Shown one piece after another: positions 7,919-12,446 of a stretch of DNA of 12,446 nucleotides (position 1 is its first letter; every line of letters begins with the position of its first letter). Source of the stretch: Brachionus koreanus. Lineage: Eukaryota > Rotifera > Eurotatoria > Ploima > Brachionidae. A program made the translations under genes and the position numbers. The stretch spans positions 426,477-438,922 of the forward strand of contig PJRA01000297.1 in the NCBI GenBank assembly GCA_016987375.1, in the 5' to 3' direction. The notes below the pieces were generated by a model that had not been told where the DNA came from, did not search any database, and saw only the letters and a list, made by a program, of their open reading frames with translations.

Positions 7919-8125
7919 ATGAGCGAATCGAAACAACAATGTGTATTAGAGGAGTTTTTAAACTTTATTCTGATCCTTTCCAATAAAGAAAATAGGAGTA
8001 CAATTAACGAAAATAAAAAAAAATGCCCATTTTGTAACAGGATGTTTGAGGCAAAAATAGAAATTAAAACACACATGAGAAGATGTCAAGCAAGCCAAAA
8101 TACTATTACATTAGAATCAACTTAA
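7919..8125 (+). CDS. Small protein with one C2HC zinc finger
   Basis: The ATG at 7919 opens a 68-codon frame ending in TAA at 8123-8125. The frame is also open upstream to about 7890, so the start could lie further 5' or the segment could be an exon. Residues 1-22 contain a hydrophobic patch (LEEFLNFILILS), too short and too mixed for a sure membrane helix. It is followed by a polar linker and then the finger: Cys36, Cys39, His52 and Cys56, spaced C-x2-C-x12-H-x3-C, with Phe43 in the usual core position. This fits the C2HC zinc fingers of the ZC2HC type and also the degenerate fingers at the N terminus of some retrotransposon proteins. The tail (57-68) is polar. It lies immediately after LINE debris on the same strand, so a transposon origin is possible. 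Zinc and nucleic-acid or protein binding are inferred from the motif only. Confidence 0.5.
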   Translation: MSESKQQCVLEEFLNFILILSNKENRSTINENKKKCPFCNRMFEAKIEIKTHMRRCQASQNTITLEST

Positions 8126-8585
8126 AAACCCTCTTTTTTTTTCAATTTAATTTATTTCTCCAATTAATTTAATAATTTAATTCAATTTAAAAAAATATAT
8201 AGTAATTCATAAAGTAATTCAATGAAATAGTATTGTAAACCACGATGACAAGAAGAAAACAAATAACATTCTAAAATAACTTTTTTAAATTAAAAATAAA
8301 TAAATAAATAATTTAATTTTGCATAAAATGAATAAAAAAATAAATTATTTAATACATTTGATCATATTTTTAAGGTTTTAAAGTGCTCAAAGAGAAAGCT
8401 CCAAATTTTTAAGTTTTTTAGTGTTAATTATAAGTGCAATTGTTAAACTCAAACTGAGCACTCGAATTTAACAAAGAGTTTTTCTATTCAAGTTTAAATA
8501 AAAGTTATTTAATTATCCGAAAGAAATAAAATTATAGTAATGAAAAATTATATTATATTGAATAATAATTTTTATCTTAAAATAT
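8126..8585. other. Gene-free AT-rich stretch
   Basis: No coding region or structured element is supported. The sequence consists of short A and T runs, including a TAAATAAATAAATAAT run near 8298-8313. Confidence 0.5.
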
Positions 8586-8589
8586 ACTG

Positions 8590-8650
8590 CAAGTGATGGA
8601 AAGTGAACCTTGTTGAAACAAGTGATGGAAAGTGTCAGTGACGGCCAAAG
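8590..8650. repeat. 16-bp direct repeat with 29-base spacing and a hairpin between
   Basis: CAAGTGATGGAAAGTG occurs perfectly at 8590-8605 and 8619-8634, a period of 29 bases. A degraded third copy, CAGTGACGGCCAAAG, starts at 8636. Between the copies CTTGTT (8609-8614) and AACAAG (8617-8622) form a perfect stem that runs into the second repeat. A local duplication or a small regulatory repeat is possible. There is no gene next to it. Confidence 0.6.
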
Positions 8651-9250
8651 AACTTCTATTGTTGAACAACGACATATTTTAGTTAGTCATAAATCTTTTT
8701 TGACCGATTAAATTCACAATTTATTTTAATTTAACTTCTTTATTATTAAAATAGAACTACTGGGTATAAATAAGAATTGTGATTCTGATTGAGGTCACTT
8801 TTTAATTTTGTTTGAAATTAGATTTATTAGTAAATGCCGGAAAATTTTCATTAATGGACTGTGGCGTAGCAACCTCAAGAAATAACTTAGGTTTGTTTTC
8901 ATTATACAATAAGTTTATTTACATATTCACATATTTAAAAATTAAAATTTCAAATTTGAATTTAACTTAAGTTCTGCAAAACATATTCGCAAAACGATGA
9001 CGCTTAACTCTTCTTTTATTTCATTTTCTAAAACCTTATATACAATTTATTTACACACACTATTCTACACTTTAGCTTTCTTCGCTATTTACGTTTAAAA
9101 CAAACCGCTAAATATGGACCTAAAAAGGTTAAGAAAAAACTGATTGAATAAAATTTGAGTAATGGAAAAAATTAAATAAAAATAAACTAAGCTCAAACGT
9201 TTTATTTATTAATTTATTTTTTTGTTTAACGAGCCAGTTCTCTTTCAGAA
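8651..9250. other. Gene-free stretch with weak promoter-like and coding-like scraps
   Basis: No gene is supported. A plus frame at about 8818-8970 includes GKFSLMDCGVATSRNN, which loosely recalls an aspartic protease D-T/S-G-A site but has Cys and Val at the two key positions. On the minus strand TATATAAGG lies at 9034-9042 and AATAAA at 8914-8919, an arrangement that could be the core of a small LTR or a promoter. No paired LTR, primer binding site or gene was seen. Confidence 0.35.
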
Positions 9251-9357
9251 TAACATATTAAATAAAAAAAATAATTAAAATAGACTAAAATTAAATGAAG
9301 TAAAATAAAAAAAAAGGTTAAATAAGTTTAAATAAAATAAAAAGAAAATAAAAAACA
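9251..9357 (+). repeat. A-rich low-complexity tract
   Basis: The plus strand is built of A runs interrupted by single T or G residues (AAATAAAA-type units) with almost no C. It may be an eroded A-rich tail or simple-sequence expansion. No LINE coding part abuts it. Confidence 0.6.
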
Positions 9358-9424
9358 TTGTATTGAAATAGCTAGAGGTTAGATATTTTTAAATATTTCA
9401 TGAAAAAATTCAATCATCACTGAT

Positions 9425-9524
9425 CTAATAGTAATCAGAAATACCAAGTCGTAAAGAGGAGCCGTAGTGGTCTTCAATTTGCATTATTTTTTTTAAAGAA
9501 ATTGAAAACAAAAGTAAACGAAAT
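9425..9524 (-). other. Weak candidate terminal exon
   Basis: On the minus strand ATTATCTTTCTTTAG ends at 9525, a plausible splice acceptor. The frame downstream is open 32 codons to TAG at 9425-9427, ending in MQIEDHYGSSLRLGISDYY. The last third is richer in G+C than its surroundings and has a protein-like composition. There is no recognised domain, no upstream exon and no good AATAAA nearby, and a frame of this length is expected by chance. It could be the tail of a host gene, a transposon scrap, or nothing. Confidence 0.2.
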
Positions 9525-9525
9525 C

Positions 9526-10427
9526 TAAAGAAAGATAATTTGAAAAGGTCAGGGCGAGTTGATTAAATAACTAACCAAAATCCAATATAAAAAGCATTAT
9601 TTACTTATTTAAAAAATAATTTAGATAGAGCTTTGGCTTAACTAAGCATTGTGGTTCTATAATTATTTTATTCATAAGATCTAAACAACACGTAAGCATC
9701 GAATTAAAAATTTATCTCTTAATTTTATGTTCATCAAATTTGTAATATAAATTAAATGTTTTTTTTTTAATTAACAAAAACTTTTGATTATATTTTTAAA
9801 ATTCTGATGAAAATTTAAAAAAAAATATTTTAATCTTGGTTAAGATTTTTTTTTAAGTTTAAGTATAAATTTTCTATGAATTTGAGGGAGCATTTGAGCG
9901 GCAAAAAGCATTTTGATAATTTCTCTAGATTATTTTTTTATAGACTGAACATTCAATGCTTAATTCAATTTTAAATACTTATCTAAATATCTAAAAAATC
10001 TTTTTGTAGATAATATTTCGACTAGAACTTCAATTTGCTGAATTCAAATTTTTTGATTTTATTTTTTAAATTCTTTACTCTTTTAAATATTTTATTCTAA
10101 TTAGATTTTTGTTTAAGTAAACAGCTTACAATCATAATAGATCATTTGATTCATTTGATTCAATAAAGAAAATAAAGAAATTAAAATAAATACATATTTT
10201 TTTCTACTCTAGTAAGAGACATTTTATTATAATACTTTTACGCAGTTAAAATATTAAATAAATAAAAAATATTCAAAATAAAAACCATAGATAAAGAAGT
10301 AAAATAGAAACACAAAATAAGCTATTCTTTATATGATTTAATTTCTTTGCAAAAATGTTAATTTTTACACTTTTTTTTTTAATTTTAAATGGGAAAAGTT
10401 TTTCCATAGAACTAAACACACAAGCTT
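9526..10427. other. Gene-free AT-rich stretch
   Basis: No coding region is supported. There is a short tandem CATTTGATT repeated twice near 10143-10161, followed by AATAAAGAA units. A hairpin with GGAAAA (10392-10397) and TTTTCC (10400-10405) precedes the pentanucleotide run described next. The hammerhead-like string CTGATGA near 9804 lacks the rest of the motif. Confidence 0.5.
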
Positions 10428-10446
10428 AAATAAAATAAAATAAAAT
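10428..10446 (+). repeat. Pentanucleotide run, possible LINE-type tail
   Basis: After AAGCTT the plus strand reads TAAAA in three to four perfect copies. With the hairpin 22 bases before it, the arrangement (stem, short spacer, simple A-rich repeat) resembles the 3' ends of the two LINEs in this window. No coding remnant was found upstream, so this could equally be a plain microsatellite. Confidence 0.4.
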
Positions 10447-11624
10447 AGTTTTGTTGACAGATTTTATATAAAATAGCGTTTTTTTAATTTTCAAACAAAT
10501 TCTTAATTTTAATATAAATTATTAGATAGTTATCAAAATAGATCTAACTCATTTCCTGTTTTGAAATAAAGCTGACTATTATCTTTCAAAGAACGAAGAA
10601 AAATTGAGACAGCACTAATGAAATTTTTAATTAAAATATCGTCTATTTAAACGATTACTCGACATATATTGAGCCTAAATATGATATAATTAAATACTTC
10701 AATTAAAAATAATAGATGATAAGAATGTTTCAATAGATAATTTAATTTTTCTTTCAAGCATTTGATAATTAAAATTTTTAGTCATTACTAAAACATAAGT
10801 TTAATTAGCCATACACGCTATTAAAACACAAAATGCTTCAAATTGCCTACGAAATTAGCTTTCAAAGTTTGTTGATGAGCTAATTAGAAATTTCATTTTT
10901 TTTGTTTATCTAGAAGTTGATATTATAGTAAATTTTAATACTAATTAACACGCATTTCATTTTCAAATAGACTTTTTTACTGCTAATATTAAATAAAGAA
11001 ATATTTTAAATTTTCGTTTGATTTATTTACTATTGCTTTATATTTAATTTATATTTAATTTATATTTACAGAAATATTGCCTGGTTATGGATATTAAAGA
11101 AAAAAAAAAGATATAATTATGTGTACTACCTGATTTAGAAATCTTTGAAATATTAATTTGAAATATAATGCTGAAAATGGCTTGTTAATATCAAAATTTT
11201 AATAAAATTTTTATTTTATTAAGAAAATATAAATTTAGCTATCCTTTATTCTTAAAATTAGGCAATCAAATCTGTCAACAAAAATCTAGAAGATATTTAA
11301 ATTGCAAAATTTCAATTGATAAATTTGAAAAAATCTCTTATATCTTCGATCATCGATAATTGAATTGCATCTTAACGCTTGACAAAGGTTTTCAGATACT
11401 GGTTTTTTTCTAGAAGTTGTCTAGAAGTACAATTATCATTGACTTTGAATCTCATGTTTGAATATATGTATATGTCGGTGTTATAAACTAAATCTATAGT
11501 AATTAAGTGATTTTGATTGCGCCATCTTCCATTCATTCTGACATCACAAAGAATCGCGTATAATATTTGTAAATAACTATAATATTTAATTAAAAAACAA
11601 AAATACTTAATTAGATAACAACAT
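10447..11624. other. Gene-free AT-rich stretch with small repeats
   Basis: No gene is supported. TATTTAATTTA is repeated in tandem at 11041-11062 with a third partial copy, and TATATTTACAG just after it looks like a splice acceptor before about 20 open codons. TCTAGAAGT occurs twice 11 bases apart at 11409-11428 and again at 10909. TAATTAGC (10802-10809) and GCTAATTA (10878-10885) are inverted. None of these is convincing as a functional element. Confidence 0.45.
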
Positions 11625-11776
11625 TATATTTATTTATTTCTTTTCTGAATCGAGCTAATGCTCTTTTAGATTAAGATAAAAGATAAAATATAGTAAGTTT
11701 AATTTAAAAAAGGAAATTGATAAAAAAATATTAAATAATAGATAAAATAAAATCGAGAGTAACACGATACATATGT
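11625..11776 (-). mobile_element. 3' UTR and tail of the minus-strand LINE
   Basis: On the minus strand, past the ORF stop, the sequence carries a perfect small hairpin, GAGC-ATTA-GCTC (11652-11663), and then GAAATAAATAAATATAATG, an (AAAT)n-type tail ending near 11625. The order stop, short UTR, hairpin and tail matches the 3' end expected of an intact LINE insertion. The 3' end therefore appears complete even though the 5' part is lost. The outer boundary is estimated from where the A-rich tail stops. Confidence 0.55.
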
Positions 11777-12234
11777 TTAAATGTCTGATGGCTCAGGAAA
11801 AAGTAGGAAATCAGTGAGGTAGCAATTACATAATGGAGTCGGGTATTCGATATTTCTTGATTCGAAACCCGCTTTGTATTCATCCACCAGTCTGAAAATC
11901 AATGTAATTAAATAACTCAGTTCTGTTCTAATATTCCTCTCACTCAACTCAAAAGTTCATTCGAGACTGTTAGTAATTTAAGTTTATTAAAAGCCTCGTG
12001 ATGCGTGACATTGGAGAGAGTATTATATTTTAATCTAAGTATAGATCTTACTGCTGTATTCTGAATTGCTTATAATTTTTTGATATTTTTTTTGAAAATG
12101 AATTGAAACAAGGAAAAGAATAGTCTAGGATTGATCCGACTAAACACTTATAAAGGTTCCTAATATTTTTTGTTTGACAGTATCTTAATTAGATTTAGCA
12201 TTTTATTGCAGCATTTTTTATTCTCGTTTAAGCC
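11777..12234 (-). pseudogene. LINE ORF2 C-terminal end, 5'-truncated and frameshifted
   Basis: Reading the minus strand, three linked frames spell a non-LTR retrotransposon C terminus. From 12234: LNLIKILSNKK, then, after a short loss and frame change, LYKCLVGSILDYSFPCFN. A frame change at the T run near 12086-12093 follows, then AIQNTAVRSILRLKYNT with THHEAFNKLKLL. After one more single-base shift come ELSERNIRTELSYL, RLVDEYKAGF and YPTPLC, ending at a TAA at 11777-11779. The Tyr-Lys-x-Leu-x-x-Ser-x-Leu-Asp-Tyr and Ile-Gln-Asn-x-Ala-x-Arg-x-Ile patterns are standard in CR1/Jockey-like RT tails. The wording differs from the plus-strand LINE at 7.1-7.5 kb, so this is another family. At least three frameshifts and an in-frame stop make it inactive. 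It has decayed only moderately, since about 140 residues remain readable. The tRNA-like look of 11789-11869 on the plus strand is explained by this coding frame. Confidence 0.8.
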
Positions 12235-12446
12235 TTCTTTTCAGCCCCCTTGCTAATGTTTGTTATTTAGTAATTTTTACTGGTTATTGTTATTTGCTAT
12301 ATGATAATAAATCTTTTTTTCAAATAATTAAATTAGTAACTTGCCTTTGAGACTAAATAAGACTAGATATCTAGTCTTATTAAATAACTCGGCTCCCTTT
12401 TTATGAAGATATGTATCAAAATATAAAAATCAAAAACGTTTGAGAG
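12235..12446. other. AT-rich flank with a 26-bp perfect palindrome
   Basis: No gene is supported. The only structured item is the palindrome at 12356-12381. Any LINE coding upstream of 12234 is not recognisable, so the 5' truncation of the minus-strand LINE probably lies near 12240. Confidence 0.5.
12356..12381. repeat. 26-bp perfect palindrome
   Basis: The half-site AATAAGACTAGAT is followed at once by its exact reverse complement, with the centre between 12368 and 12369. Pairing stops exactly at both ends. It is much longer than other palindromes in the window, which are mostly 12 bases or fewer unless separated by a loop. Confidence 0.85.

Noticed and set aside
7882..8076. 64-codon minus-strand ORF opposite the zinc-finger gene.
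   Set aside because: It is antisense to the C2HC ORF and is hydrophobic only because the plus strand is rich in Lys, Asn and Glu codons.
10875..10897. Hammerhead ribozyme core (TTGATGAG, then AGAAA).
   Set aside because: The invariant first C of CUGAUGA is T, and the stem II segment CTAATTAG cannot fold with a usable loop. The CTGATGA near 9804 lacks the GAAA half.
11408..11428. Heat-shock-element-like array of TTCTAGAA and CTAGAA.
   Set aside because: The repeats are out of the required 5-base phase by one base, and TTCTAGAA occurs at several unrelated places in the window.
11789..11869. A tRNA-derived SINE on the plus strand: TGGCTCAGG resembles an A box, GATTCGAAACC a B box, and CCACCA follows.
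   Set aside because: The minus strand reads a continuous LINE C terminus (RLVDEYKAGF, YPTPLC, then a stop) through the same bases. The A-to-B spacing is also too long and no proper acceptor or T stem forms.
1..12446. CRISPR arrays, tRNA or rRNA genes, bacterial operons.
   Set aside because: No spaced repeat array with unique spacers was seen, no tRNA cloverleaf could be folded by eye, and there is no dense ORF packing or ribosome binding sites.

Overview
The window reads as nuclear DNA from a very A+T-rich eukaryote, most likely a small invertebrate. By eye about four fifths of the bases are A or T. It is mostly non-coding and holds decayed non-LTR retrotransposons, a small inverted-repeat DNA transposon, AATAAA polyadenylation signals and a T-rich tract ending in AG that looks like a splice acceptor. 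Nothing resembles bacterial gene packing, operons or Shine-Dalgarno sites. A monogonont rotifer such as Brachionus would fit the composition and the LINE load, but that is a guess, not an identification.

Layout. At 1-1230 the sequence is AT-rich, with one stretch (317-596) that reads like a decayed coding segment. At 1234-1630 on the minus strand lies the only clear host coding exon: 128 codons from its ATG, a good splice acceptor in front, and AATAAA signals at and just after the stop. From 1631 to 6915 the DNA is nearly gene-free, with a 307-bp non-autonomous transposon of hAT appearance at 3237-3543 and a cluster of hairpins at 4170-4347. At 6916-7833 on the plus strand is a graveyard of LINE pieces: a possible endonuclease-to-RT linker, an RT tail with internal deletions, a 3' UTR with a nested hairpin, and a separate RT thumb fragment. 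Directly after it, 7919-8125 encodes a 68-residue protein with one C2HC zinc finger. From 8126 to 11624 I see low-complexity DNA with short repeats and only weak exon-like scraps. At 11625-12234 on the minus strand is a second LINE of a different family, with its C-terminal coding end, stop codon, hairpin and A-rich tail. A 26-bp perfect palindrome sits at 12356-12381.

The genes do not form a visible pathway. The window is best read as one end of a host gene (minus strand, 1.2-1.6 kb) in an intergenic or intronic landscape eroded by LINE and hAT-type insertions. I found no tRNA, rRNA, CRISPR array or convincing new multi-gene system. The best leads are the hAT-type element, the repeated motif in the 128-aa exon, the zinc-finger ORF and the hairpin cluster.
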